Below, piece after piece: positions 21,042 to 31,693 of a stretch of DNA of 64,000 bases; position 1 is the stretch's first letter; each line of letters begins with the position of its first letter. The DNA is taken from positions 1,218,338,609-1,218,402,608 of the forward strand of contig OX336388.2 in NCBI GenBank assembly GCA_946902985.2, written 5' to 3'. The stretch is from Meconema thalassinum. Taxonomy: Eukaryota > Arthropoda > Insecta > Orthoptera > Tettigoniidae. The translations under genes and the position numbers were made by a program. Below the pieces are notes generated by a model, which searched no databases, had not been told where the DNA came from, and saw only the letters and a list, made by a program, of their open reading frames with translations.

Positions 21042-21920
21042 ATGAGATGTAGATCCATTTGCATATTAATTTACGTTTATGCTCTTGAAGAACATCTAAG
21101 AACTGCTGGTCCAAGAAGCCTCTTTACCAGTAAAACAATTATTTCTCAAATGTCACTTATTCTGAGATACGTTTGGAATGAAGCAGGCAACGTCAGGTTA
21201 GAGAAGATTTTGTGGGATTTCTCGACATTATAAAAGCTGTTTTCGACCTTGAAAGAGATTCATCAGGCTCAGAGGTAAAAGATCGGAATTATTAAAACCA
21301 TTCGAGCAATGAACCCAAACCGACGGTGACAGGTTTGATACTCGGTGAGGTAAGTGATTAGAGAGTTAAGGGCTCATGGTTTGAACCTTAATAACTGTGT
21401 TAGCATAGGAACCGATGGAGTTTCCGTGAATATTTCCGAAACGGTTGGAGCAGTACAAGAGATTCAGAAAGTTGTTGTTGATGCAGAAAGGTGTGCTTGC
21501 TACAACCACCAACTAAACTTGGCTATATCCAAAACAACGAAGGTCCTGTATACATTCGGTATTTTGACAGAAATTATATCATTCTTTAATGCTTCTTCAA
21601 AACGAAAATAACATGGTTCAAAAAATATTCTTCATGGCCAACTGATTGACCTTCGTGAGACACGATGGGTGGAACGGCACGATGCTATTTTGAAATTGTC
21701 AGCCAACATTGAAAAAGTCAGTGCTGCACTCGAAATTGTCTCCAGTTGGTCAGACGTTCAAGGGGATGCGTCATCACCTAAGGCACAATGTTTGTTGTCC
21801 AGCATAACCGATGAGGAATTTATTGTATCATTGTCCTGTCTTAACGCAGTTCTAGCCATAACTCATTACTTGAGCGTACGTTTTCAAACAGAAAACCTAG
21901 ATGTCAAGTCAGCATTTGAT
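21042..21920 (+). pseudogene. hAT transposase (ZMYM1/P52rIPK-like), N-terminal and core part
   Basis: Catalyses cut-and-paste of hAT DNA. Readable pieces: MSLILRYVWNE near 21150; IGTDGVSVN near 21407-21434 (matching the family's DGAS region with a catalytic Asp); CYNHQLNLAIS near 21500-21530; a stop at 21609-21611 after SFFNASSKRK; then RETRWVERHDAILK near 21656-21690 and the C-terminal run to SAFDA at 21920. The N-terminal BED-type finger is not visible. Stops near 21231 and 21609 and the insertion at 21926 inactivate it. Confidence 0.78.
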
Positions 21921-21925
21921 GCAGT

Positions 21926-24833
21926 TGGGTAGATTATTAGCTTGGGAATAATCTAACCCCCAAGGGAAGATGATGAAGAAAAAGAAGTGGGTTTCGGACT
22001 GGAGAAAAGGGATGGAGAAATAGGACGAGAGTCCAACAGAAGTTATAATTTTAACTTTAAGTATACTCAAAGGCAGCTGCCACTGCAAATCCGCTTTCCG
22101 ATACCTAAAGTGGGTAGGGACCTGGGCGAAGCTAACAGGAAACGCAGATGGAACTTGGGCTATTCGCAAGAAAGCTGCTATAGCGTATTCCCTCTCAAGC
22201 ATAAATATATCTACTATGGGGAAGGGTGGTGGTCTGGCAAGACAAAGAGTAACAGATTTTTTGTGTATCTGTTCAAAGGAGTTTGTTTCTAAACAAGTAT
22301 TTTGAAGAATACAAATAATTTGAATCAGCCGTGATATTTTAGTTCTTGAAATTGTAGAATTTCTAAAGAGCGACCGAATGCTTCCAAGAAGGATAGGGAT
22401 AAAGCAATTATACCCTTGGGAATAATTTTGGTAAGAGTACCAATAGTTGCATTTAGAAGTGACTAAGCTTTTACCCAGCAAGGCGCCGACTAAAAGTTTA
22501 GACAATGAGAAACACTTAAGTTTTGAAAAACCAACCATAAGTGGTAGAGAGAATCTCCACAAGCAGGAAGCTGGCGTAGCGAACTATGCTTGCCTTACTG
22601 GCCAGTTAGAATTAGCTATCAAAGCTAAGAGAGACTTTAATAAGTTAATAACTAAGAGTTCTTGCTCAAATGCAACAAGTAGTGAAAACCTTATCAATGA
22701 ATTTATTTTTATTAAAGAGGGCATAAACCTAGGAAGAGTCAGGGAAGACAGGATCTTGCCTAACCGTTATTTCAGAGAAATGATAGAGCAAAATAAAAAA
22801 TTCAAATGTAATTAACAATGCAAAAAGGTGTAATGAATTTAAGACATATATAACTTGAGTTTACAAACAATTGGGGTCGCAGACCTCCGAAATCATTTAA
22901 ATCTTGCGCCAAGCAATTGATAATTTTTTGGTTTCAAACCTTTTATATGAGATAAAATCTTCGTAAGATTTTGAAATAGCTGAGATTAATAAATAGAAAA
23001 TTTTAAGATAATTGAAGTAATTAAGGTTAAACAATAAATCAAGTACAAGATGTGTACTTTAAGGATTTATAGATAGGTATCTTAGAAATATGAACAAATA
23101 ACAACTTCGAAAGTAACAACAAAAAACAGGAAGAAATGAAATAGAAGTTTCTATAACTTCTTGTATTAGTACAGAACTACTTTTAGAGATTATACAAATA
23201 GGGCAGGTCACTTATTTTGAAACCTGAAGAGAAAAATTGAAAGGAAGTTTCTAGAACTCCTTTGTTTAAGTAGGGATCACGAGAAAAATGGGGCAAATTT
23301 CCCTTTCGTGAAATCTAGAGATAACTCACTTTTGAGTAGAAAGAATTGGATTCCCTCATTAGAAGGGAGAAACAATATACTTTAAGGCGTGTACTAGACA
23401 CGAAGTTTTACAGACATTAATTCGTTGTACGTGGAACAAGTCAGGGAGGGCACTTATTGAGAGTGACACCTCATTGAAAAAAGACCTAAAGTAACAATTT
23501 TATTATTTTAGTTTGTTAGTAAAGGGTTTGGGAAAGATCAAATGGGATTGTGGAAGAGTGTTCATGGCCGTATTTATTGTACTCGGACGAGCGCGACGTG
23601 GATGAAAAAGTTGAACAGGCACTGTTATCACTATAGTCTGTTGATATAGTTGAAAGTTCACTGTACCAGCACAAAAAGTTTATAGGAAGAAAAGTTATTG
23701 CAATTATGTAAAAGTTGAGTTTTGGCTTGAGATAATTATGAGTTGTAGTTTCTATGGGCGGCAGTTAAATACGGCAGAAAATTTACCACGTAGGAAGGCA
23801 GTTTATGTGGATTAGAAGTTTATCCCACATAAGTTTCTCAGCGAAGAAAGTATTCCTATATCAAGTGGAAAATACATGACAGTATAACTGGTAGATAGAG
23901 TGTAGGTTCTGGAAGGTTCCAGAGCAATGATGACTTGTTTAAATTGGGTAGAGAATCCCTTCGCGGAAAACTAGATTATATAGACAGTGGGTATTTTAGA
24001 AATATCCCTCGATGTGAGATAGCATCTCAGAAAATCTTTCATTTTGAAAGTTAGACTTGATAGTTCGAGTTTGATCAAGAAGATCTCTTGAAAGTAGTTA
24101 TTTTATCACATATAGCAATTTTCACTGTCTATAAAATCCAAATAAAAGCATTGAGCCTTTTAAAAGCGATGAGAATGTGGTTAAAACATGAAGTCGGTAC
24201 TTATCTTTGCTTCATGAAGGAGGCGATGTTGCTGTTGACGGTTGATTCTAAAACTCGAACATGGCGTCGAATTTAAAAGTTTGCCTCTAGAGTAGAGGAG
24301 GAGAGCTTTAGTTAAGCTCCAACTGACTTGTTTGACTTCAGACGCACAAGTGAGGCCAGCTCAACGGAGAGCGGAGAGACCAGGGAAGGGAAAAAGGTGG
24401 GGGTAGGAGACAAAAGGAATACATATAAGAATAGCCAACTTTGAAATAATAATTTCTCTTGATGAAATGGTCTTCAAAGAGTTGATAGCAGGCGTCACTA
24501 GCGCAGCCTGGTGGGTGAAAAAGTAGACGAAGTTCTCTTGATCACGGAGATGATAGCTGGCGATAGCGAGGAGATATGGTGGCTAGATTGGTAAAGAAGT
24601 CCTCTTGTGCAGGGAAAAATTGAGGAACTTCAGAGATTCGTTGCTATATGACGCTAGGTGGGTCATGGAAGATATATATCTAGAACAGACTTACAGGTAG
24701 TGTAAGAAACATATACCAACAAAGAGAAATCAGGAGATCACTGTTGGTGTTTGCGAAAAAAGGAAGGGATGAACTAAAGCAAAGAGAAGCAAAAGCTTAC
24801 TCTGTCTTACCGTGTATTCCAAAGAATACACCA
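21926..24833. mobile_element. 2.9-kb hairpin-ended mobile unit A, no clear gene
   Basis: Bounded by the 5-bp duplication GCAGT (21921-21925, 24834-24838) within the hAT transposase gene. Starts TG and ends CA. Each end folds: left GGGTAGATTATT ... AATAATCTAACCC, right GTGTATTCC ... GGAATACACC-type palindrome (plus strand reads CGTGTATTCCAAAGAATACACCA). The homologous unit at 60761-63622 is in the opposite orientation. The 122-codon frame at 22447-22815 is not kept open in the other copy (a TAG and frame differences), so it is probably not a gene. It could be a very long solo LTR, a LARD-like element, or a class not listed. Confidence 0.75.
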
Positions 24834-24994
24834 GCAGTATTCAGCGTGATATCCATATTTGCCAGGAAAAGGAATAATATAGAAGAAGACTTCAGCAGCG
24901 AGTATGAAAAGTGTAATATAATTGCAACTGTGTTGGCTGTATAGATAAGGCTTCCGAGAATCGTAGAGACAAAGAAACCGCAAAACAAATTCCA
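24834..24994 (+). pseudogene. hAT transposase, continuation after the insertion
   Basis: After the hairpin element the frame resumes (VISIFARKRNNIEEDFSSEY), matching the segment that follows the preceding part in ZMYM1-like hAT proteins. A TAG follows shortly, then LPRIVETK. The sequence beyond about 25000 is too decayed to read with confidence. Confidence 0.65.
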
Positions 24995-25500
24995 CCAGCT
25001 TATTGTAAGATGAAATTAAATAAGTGAACAGTCTGTATTTATGTTAAATATAAATATAATGATTTTGATTAAATGATGTATGTCAAGAAAATTTGTGTTT
25101 TTGTTGTTGTTGTTGTAAATCTTCAGATTTCAAAACATCAAAGTTATAAACTTTCAAATAATTTGATTCATCTTGCTGTTGCACATTAAAACATACTTAA
25201 GGTCCTGAGGAAAACATTAGTTTCACACAATTTCTTGCACACTTAAATACTGTATAATATCAAAATGTAAAGTTTACAATAGCCCAATATTTCGAACATT
25301 GTGTTTGAAAAAATACTACAAATTTTAAAACCTCTCTAAAAATAGTTTTAAACCATTCGTATTAGAGATATGACAGTAAATAACAGGACTTTCAAAGCTG
25401 AGATAATTTAGAATACAATAAATATTTCACTTAAAATGGCTAATATCACGCAAATATTTCCAAATTCACAAAACAGTTTCATACAATTTTTGATTGTTTC

Positions 25501-25745
25501 TGTTGTGTGCAAACATTCTCTCTGGTAGCTCATAAGGGAATTCCACATTTACTTAATTACGACGTTTATTATCTTAAAACTAACTGGAACATAAGAGGAC
25601 AACATACAATAATATAAGACAAGGAGCTCATGAAGTCAAAGATATGGCATTACACGGAATGCGCAAGATACCCGATCGTGCTACGGGCGCTGCCGTACGT
25701 GGGCACTGGGTGAACTACCGTTAATATAGGGAGCATCACCGTACA
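25501..25745 (-). repeat. BEL/Pao 3' LTR
   Basis: Direct copy of 31256-31500. On the minus strand it is preceded by AATTAGGTGGGCAGCA, a plausible polypurine-rich priming tract. Confidence 0.92.
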
Positions 25746-25894
25746 TGCTGCCCACCTAATTTGTCAAACAAATTACAAAATTGGTAGCAATTCATTGACA
25801 CACTTCTCCAACGCAAGTCTCTAGCAACTAACAACAGAAACTGTACACATACAAATATAAGAAACAAAAAGGAACACAGTACAGAGGTAGTCCT

Positions 25895-27280
25895 TTAAAT
25901 GAGCTCGTCAGGGAAAAGACTGATCCTTGTCACTGGCATTTTATATGACCCTTTGCTTGTCCGCACAGTTACTACACGCACAAAACCATCAATACCAGGA
26001 TGAAGCTCTTCAATTATTCCGGTTGGCCAAATGAGGGGGGGGGGGGGAGTATTGTCTTCTTTCAGAAGTACCAGCCTTCCTGCTTTGAGGTTGGGTTGAT
26101 TCTGAAGCCACTTGGAACGCTGCTGGAGCTGGCCCAAGTAATCAGTTGACCAGCGTTTCCAGATGAGTCGTCGGCACCGCTGGACCAATTGCCATCTTGA
26201 CAGCCGTGCTGATGGCGCTAAGTGACAATCAGGTTCAGGGAAAGAGACCATAGGCTCGCCAGTCAAGAAATGACCAGGGGTGAGGAAAGCGTATTCATCA
26301 GGACTGTTGGGTATTGCGACGATTGGTCTCGAATTTAAACATGCTTCAATTTGTGTGAGCAGTGTGTTCATTTCTTCAAAGGTTAGCACAGTGTTACCGG
26401 CAACCTTCTTCAGGTGGGTCTTCACTGATTTTATACCTGCTTCCCACAGTCCGCCAAAGTGAGGGGAGTGAGGAGGTATGTGATGCAAACGAATTCCTTC
26501 TTCATCTGTGAAGTTCAATACGTTCGTTTGATGATCTTCTGTCCGGATGAAGCGTGACAATTCATCTAATTTCCTTCTTGCTCCGGTAAAGCACGTGCCA
26601 TTTTCACTGTACATGTGACTGAAACGGCCACGTCTTGAAATGAATCTTCTTAAGGCGGCAATAAACGCCTCCGTGGATAGATCACTGACGGCCTCAATGT
26701 GTACTGCCTTGGTCGCAATGCACACAAACAATGCTATGTAGCATTTCTTCTGAGTTTTAATTCGTGGATTTCCATATTTCACATGCAGCGGACCTCCATA
26801 GTCCACACCACAATGAGAGAATGGCTTGCTAGGGGTCACTCTAGGCTTAGGCAAGTGTCCCATGAGTTGACTGGTGTCATTGGTCTTCGCTCGGAAGCAT
26901 GTTACACAACTGAGGATCACCTGCCTGATAGCAGATCGGCCATTGGTTATCCACCACCGTTGCCGCAACGAAGCTAAGATAAGTTGGCTTCCTGCGTGCA
27001 GAAGTCGTATGTGTTCATTCCAAATAAGCGATTTCGTGACATGATGCGTAGGTGGCAGTATCAAAGGATGTTTTTGTTCAAATGATGCTTCAGCATTCTC
27101 TAGCCTGCCGCCCACCCTCAATAGATTGTCATTATCTAGGAAAGGGTGCAGAGTGAGAAGTTTGCTCTGAAGTGATACTGCGTTCTTTTTATGTAAATTA
27201 TGAATCTCCTGACTGTACGAACAATGCTGAACGATGCGAATGATTGCTGTCAGACTATCGCGAAGTTCGGCAGTAGTCAA
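25895..27280 (-). pseudogene. BEL/Pao integrase with altered catalytic residue
   Basis: 461 open codons. HHCC region: HIRLLHAGSQ ... CVTCFRAK (about 26900-27020). Catalytic core: VDYGGPL near 26795 (first Asp), then MYSENGTCF near 26595, where the family normally has Asp in the SDNG context, and GLWEAGIKSVK near 26440 (Glu). The Asp-to-Glu change would be expected to impair strand transfer. The frame ends ISLFPDELI at 25895. A 12-nt G run at about 26036-26047 lies within it. The frame itself is intact, but the residue change and upstream breaks mark the element as dead. Confidence 0.88.
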
Positions 27281-27312
27281 AGGTCCATGCCGTCTTGCTG
27301 CTGCATCCTGCT

Positions 27313-29330
27313 TTAGATTGTGAAAAAAAAACTGAGAATGTAAGCAACTACTCTTAGTTTAGTCCAGCTGGAAAAACGGATGAAAATGTTATCTGCATTG
27401 TGATTACTCGCCACGAAACACATTCTTACTCCTCGTTGTTCAGGAATTTCGGTTGGTCGAACAGTGGTAAGTTCAGGCCAGGTTGAAGGATCCGTAATCA
27501 GCCAAACGGGCCCCGCCCACCATGCTCGATTGCTTCGAAGTCGATGTGGCTCAGTTCCCCTGGAGATAATATCTGCTGGATTGTCCTGTGATGAGACATG
27601 GTTCCAATCTTGCTGAGACGTTAGTTTGTGAATTTCCGACACCCTGTTGGCCACATATGTTTTCCAAACTGAAGAATTGCCTGCAATCCAGGCTAGAACA
27701 ACAGTGGAGTCTGCCCAATAATATCGTCGACATGAATGTAACTTAAGGGCCTCAATCGCCCTTTCCATTAGTCTTGGAAGCGATACTTTCTTCAAAGGGG
27801 CTACTCTAGTTTTGAACAAAGTAAATGAACGGAGATTGTTCCAATGGAGTTGATGCAACGTAGATAAACGCATGCACCGTAGGCTCTTTCTGACGCATCC
27901 GCAAACCCGTGAAGTTCAACATTGGCATTCATGCCGTCTGCTGTTACCCTCCATGGCACATGAATTTCATTTAGTTTAGGGAGCTGCTGATGTATCTGTT
28001 TCCATTGTGTCTCAAGTTCTGAGGGCAATTTGCCATCCCAATCCAGGTGTTGTTGCCAAAGAACTTGTATAAACAAATTGCATTGAACAATTACAGGCCC
28101 TATGAGTCCCAATGGATCATAAATGGACGCTACATTGGCCAACACTGATCTCTTTGTCCAAGTCACATTATTGCAGTTGAGGGCCCCCACTGAGAATTGA
28201 AATGAGTCACGACTCGAATGCCACAACAAACCAAGAGTTTTTAAGTTGCCATCTTCAAAAGGAAGACTGCATGACACCTGGCTCTCGCGAAGTGTTGATG
28301 GGATGGCTTCCAAAATATCAGGATTGTTGGATCGCCATTTACGGATGGGAAATCCTCCGGTTTTCAGGAGCGATGTGAGGTCTTTGTATAATTGGATGGC
28401 TTCTTCAATGGTACCTGACTCTGTCAAAAGATCATCAACGTAGAAGTCTCTTTTGGTAACTTTGGCTGCTGTAGGGTACATGTCTTGACCATCGAGTGCC
28501 ACCTGCAGTAAACAACGGGTAGCTAGATAAGGAGCCGCTGAAGTACCATAGGTTACTGTAGTCAATCGGTGCATATCCAGTTGTTGATTCTGAGAACTGC
28601 GCCATAAGATTTTCTGGAAGTCTCGATCTGCTTCATGAATCTGGATCTGTCGGTACATCTTCTCGATATCTGCTGTTAGCGCATACTTGTATGTACGGAA
28701 GCGAAGAACGATCGAGAACAGAGCCTGCTGAACAGTTGGCCCAACCAACATCACGTCATTCAGGGAGATCGACGAAGTAATTTTAGCCGACGCATTGTAG
28801 ACAACTCTGACCTTGGTAGTGCTGCTCGTAGCCTTGATTACCGCGTGATGAGGCATGTAATAAGCAGGTTTCTGCTGGTCACTAGGATCGACAAGTTCCA
28901 TGTGTCCTAGTTGTAAATAATCGTTCATGAATTTGATATACTCGTTCTTCAGGTCAGGTTGTCGATGCAATTTCCTCTCTATAAAGCCAAAGCTCCTCCT
29001 GGCATTGTCAAAGGAGTCACCAAGTTCTCCTACTCCTTGCCGAAGTGGCAGTCTCACTATGAACCTGCCTGACTCATCGCGCGTGAAGGATTTCTGAAAA
29101 TGTTCCTCGCATTGACTTTCTTCCTTGGAATGGCTACGAGTCGTAAGCTCCTTCTGTTCCCAAAAGCGTTCCACCTGTGTGTGCAAGGTTTCAGCCGTGG
29201 GCAACAATGATGTTGTTCCATTCTTACGTTGTTGAACTGAGTGAGAGGGGATACATCCAGATAGCACCCAACCAAGTTGTGTATTTTGAAGAGTAGGGTA
29301 ACCATCCCTAGATTGTTGTTCAGGTCTTAA
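27313..29330 (-). pseudogene. BEL/Pao reverse transcriptase and RNase H
   Basis: After the frameshift the RT frame runs to 27801. Motifs: LTADIEKMYRQI near 28660 (motif A), YGTSAAPYLA near 28540 (motif B), FYVDDLL near 28440 (motif C, YVDD as usual in BEL). RNase H starts with HGFADASERAYGA near 27890. A frameshift in the overlap near 27800-27830 leads into the second frame (27313-27873). There PRL is joined directly to MERAIEAL, and about a dozen residues usual at this point seem deleted near 27775. RNase H continues with YYWADSTVVLAW near 27720. A further shift at an A/T run near 27320 precedes the integrase. Confidence 0.88.
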
Positions 29331-29365
29331 GAGTTCAAAGAATATAGTAGCACCTAACAGTAGAT

Positions 29366-30963
29366 CTATCTCTTTGGCTGGTAGAAATTCGGGTCAGCTA
29401 ATGGAATGTTGACGGGCAGTTGCCAGTCCTCGTAATCAATTCTAGATGAAGTCAGTGGACTAGTAATCTGACGCAGGACAGAACATACTATATGCCGACT
29501 ATAAGTACTAACTCTCGACTCTATCTGAAGTTGACAGAAGTAAGAGGATTGAGTCGCTTGCGTGTTGCTAATACCATTTATAGGTATCGAATGACGATTC
29601 AGTTTGATACCCAAACGGTCTACTAAGTCTCGAGACACGAAGTTCATCTGTGATGCACTGTCTAATAGTGCTTGACATTGATGCATTCGACCTTTTCTAT
29701 CCCTAATGTTAACATTTGCAGTTGATAACAATACTTCATTGTGAGGACATGCGCTTCTGACAGAACAATATGCTTGCTGCTGGGATGCATTTAGTACCGG
29801 GGTAGCAGTACTGTTCATATTCTGGTGTATATGTAACAATGTGTGGTGACGTTTATTACATGTTCTGAAGTTGCCTGAGTTGCAATTATTGGCTACATGG
29901 TCACTTCTCAAGCAATTGAAACAAAGATTATGTTCCCTCACAACACCTACCCGGCTATTTACGTCCATGTACTAAAATTTGGGGCATTTATGCAGACTGT
30001 GAGATGTCTTACATAGCACACAATAAGGTGACGTGGTGACGAAAGTTCGGTGTGGTCCCCTGGAACTTGTACCATGCTTGACCTCATCTTGGGTTACAGC
30101 AGCTGAATTGTTGGACGTGACTATTTCTAAAGTTTGGCAATTGTTTTCCAAGAATTGAATTAAGTCCTTCAAGTTGGCGTGCGTTTCATTTGACGTACCG
30201 TTCTCCCAATGCTTTCTGAGATTGAGACTGATTCTCTCCAAAACTAAGTGCGACAGCATGAGGTCATGTAAAGGCGTTTCGATTTTTAAAGCTTCTATGG
30301 CATTTAAGTTGCTGCTAAGTTGATTTATTAGCAAACGCAGCTCCTTAGGAGAATCGTGCTTTGCATTAGGGAGTGACAACAATTCCTTGATGTGGAGATA
30401 TGATATAAGTCTGGGATTGTGATACCGACTGCGAATCAATTCCCAGGCGACCTTGAAGTTATCATGAGAAATTGGTAAATATTCAATGAGGTGGTGAGGT
30501 TCTCCCGACAAGCATGATAGAAGATAATAGTATCTTTGAATGTCTGTGATTGTTTCATTATTGATGATCAGTGCTACAAAGGTGTCATAGAAATGCATGA
30601 AATCTTGTAGAGCGCTATTGAACTTGGGTAGTGAAATAGTTGGAAGTTTTAGTGCACAACTATTGCTCATGTTATCACTATTACAGGCGGAGGTGGGTGT
30701 GTATGTTCGGGGCACAATAGCGTTTCCATTTTTGACTTAATGTCCAAGCATAAATCATCAAAGGCTGCTCTATCTAGATCATGTGATTCGTTTTCAGCAT
30801 CATCGATTTCCAATTGTATCTGAATGTCATTATACTCATCCATTAAACTCGCCAATGATTGCTTCCTAACCTTTATATCGTTAAAATTCCCACCTGCAAA
30901 TTCATTCACGAATGTACTTAAGCGAGTCACGCGAGATTTGATGACTGCTCTTTTCTTTGTCAA
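29366..30963 (-). pseudogene. BEL/Pao gag and start of pol (protease)
   Basis: Begins at ATG 30963. A first frame (30667-30963) holds the basic N-terminal Gag region; a frameshift near 30690 leads to the main Gag frame (IPKF-type LPTISLPKFNS, then LLSCLSGEPHHLIEYLP). A single TAG at 29972-29974 separates CVLCKTSHSLHKC from the zinc knuckle CFNCLRSDHVANNC (about 29900), which is otherwise in frame. The BEL protease follows with ALLDSASQMNF near 29650. Another frameshift near 29380 precedes the RT. Gag builds the particle; protease cuts the polyprotein. Confidence 0.88.
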
Positions 30964-30998
30964 TACACGTTTTGATTGGTATCCATGATGACCCAGTA

Positions 30999-31240
30999 AG
31001 AAAAGGACAAAGGAAATGTTGAACCAGAATGTACTTACTGATGTAGTTCTGTGCTCTCTAACTCAACCAAGTTAGCTATTTTCATAGATGGTTACGTAGT
31101 TCACCTATATCCGGCAAATAGAAAAGGACAAAGGAAATGTTGAACCAGAATGTACTTACTGATGTAGTTCTGTGCTCTCTAACTCAACCAAGTTAGCTAT
31201 TTTCATAGATGGTTACGTAGTTCACCTATATCCGGCAATC
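30999..31240 (-). repeat. Perfect 121-bp tandem duplication in the BEL leader
   Basis: Two head-to-tail units, 30999-31119 and 31120-31240, beginning AGAAAAGGACAAAGGAAATG on the plus strand. I see no difference between them, although the LTRs have diverged, so the duplication arose after insertion or in a recent source copy. Confidence 0.9.
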
Positions 31241-31255
31241 GGAAGGACCAAAAAA

Positions 31256-31500
31256 TGTTGTGTGCAAACATTCTCTCTGGTAGCTCATAAGGGAATTCCA
31301 CATTTACTTAATTACGACGTTTATTATCTTAAAACTAACTGGAACATAAGAGGACAATATACAATAATATAAGACAAGGAGCTCATGAAGACAAAGATAT
31401 GGCATTACACGGAATGCGTAAGATTCTCGATCGTGCTACGGGCACTGCCGTACTTGGGCACTGGGTGAACTACCGTTAATATAGGAAGCAGCACCGTACA
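31256..31500 (-). repeat. BEL/Pao 5' LTR
   Basis: Direct copy of 25501-25745 with about nine substitutions. It lies just upstream, on the minus strand, of the primer-binding region and the duplicated leader. Confidence 0.92.
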
Positions 31501-31693
31501 GTTTCTTTATTTTAATTTGTTAACATTTATTTTTACCCAAAAATATCACAAAGAGAATCACTAATTTGGGCCTAAATTTTGCAAAATTTTCTGGGGAATT
31601 TCCTCGCACCACCTATTGGCTTGGGGGTATTCGAGACCTCCGGTGTGTCCGCTCCTCCCATAATCTTGCCTTAAATCCGCCACTGCACGTAGC

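Larger units (their letters stand above)
25501..31500 (-). mobile_element. BEL/Pao LTR retrotransposon
   Basis: 245-bp LTRs at 25501-25745 and 31256-31500 start TG and end CA on either strand. The target duplication GTTTC is at 25496-25500 and 31501-31505. About nine LTR differences by eye make it older than the Gypsy element. On the minus strand the 5' LTR (31500 to 31256) is followed by TTTTTTGGTCCTTCCG, a BEL-like primer-binding region. Gag, BEL-type protease, RT, RNase H and integrase follow. It is inserted in the hAT element. Confidence 0.95.
20861..31685 (+). mobile_element. hAT transposon split by two nested elements
   Basis: Ends CAGGGGTGGATTTAAAGG (20861) and its imperfect reverse at 31668-31685 (CTTAAATCCGCCACTG), a hAT-type terminal repeat. 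The flanking 8 bases TGCGTAGC (20853-20860) and CACGTAGC (31686-31693) match at six positions. hAT transposase fragments lie at 21042-21920 and 24834-24994. The 10.8-kb span includes the 2.9-kb hairpin element (21926-24833) and the BEL/Pao element (25501-31500); the hAT itself is about 1.9 kb. Confidence 0.75.

Noticed and set aside
22447..22815. 122-codon frame inside hairpin unit A
   Set aside because: The homologous stretch in unit B1 has a stop and frame differences, so it is not conserved as coding.
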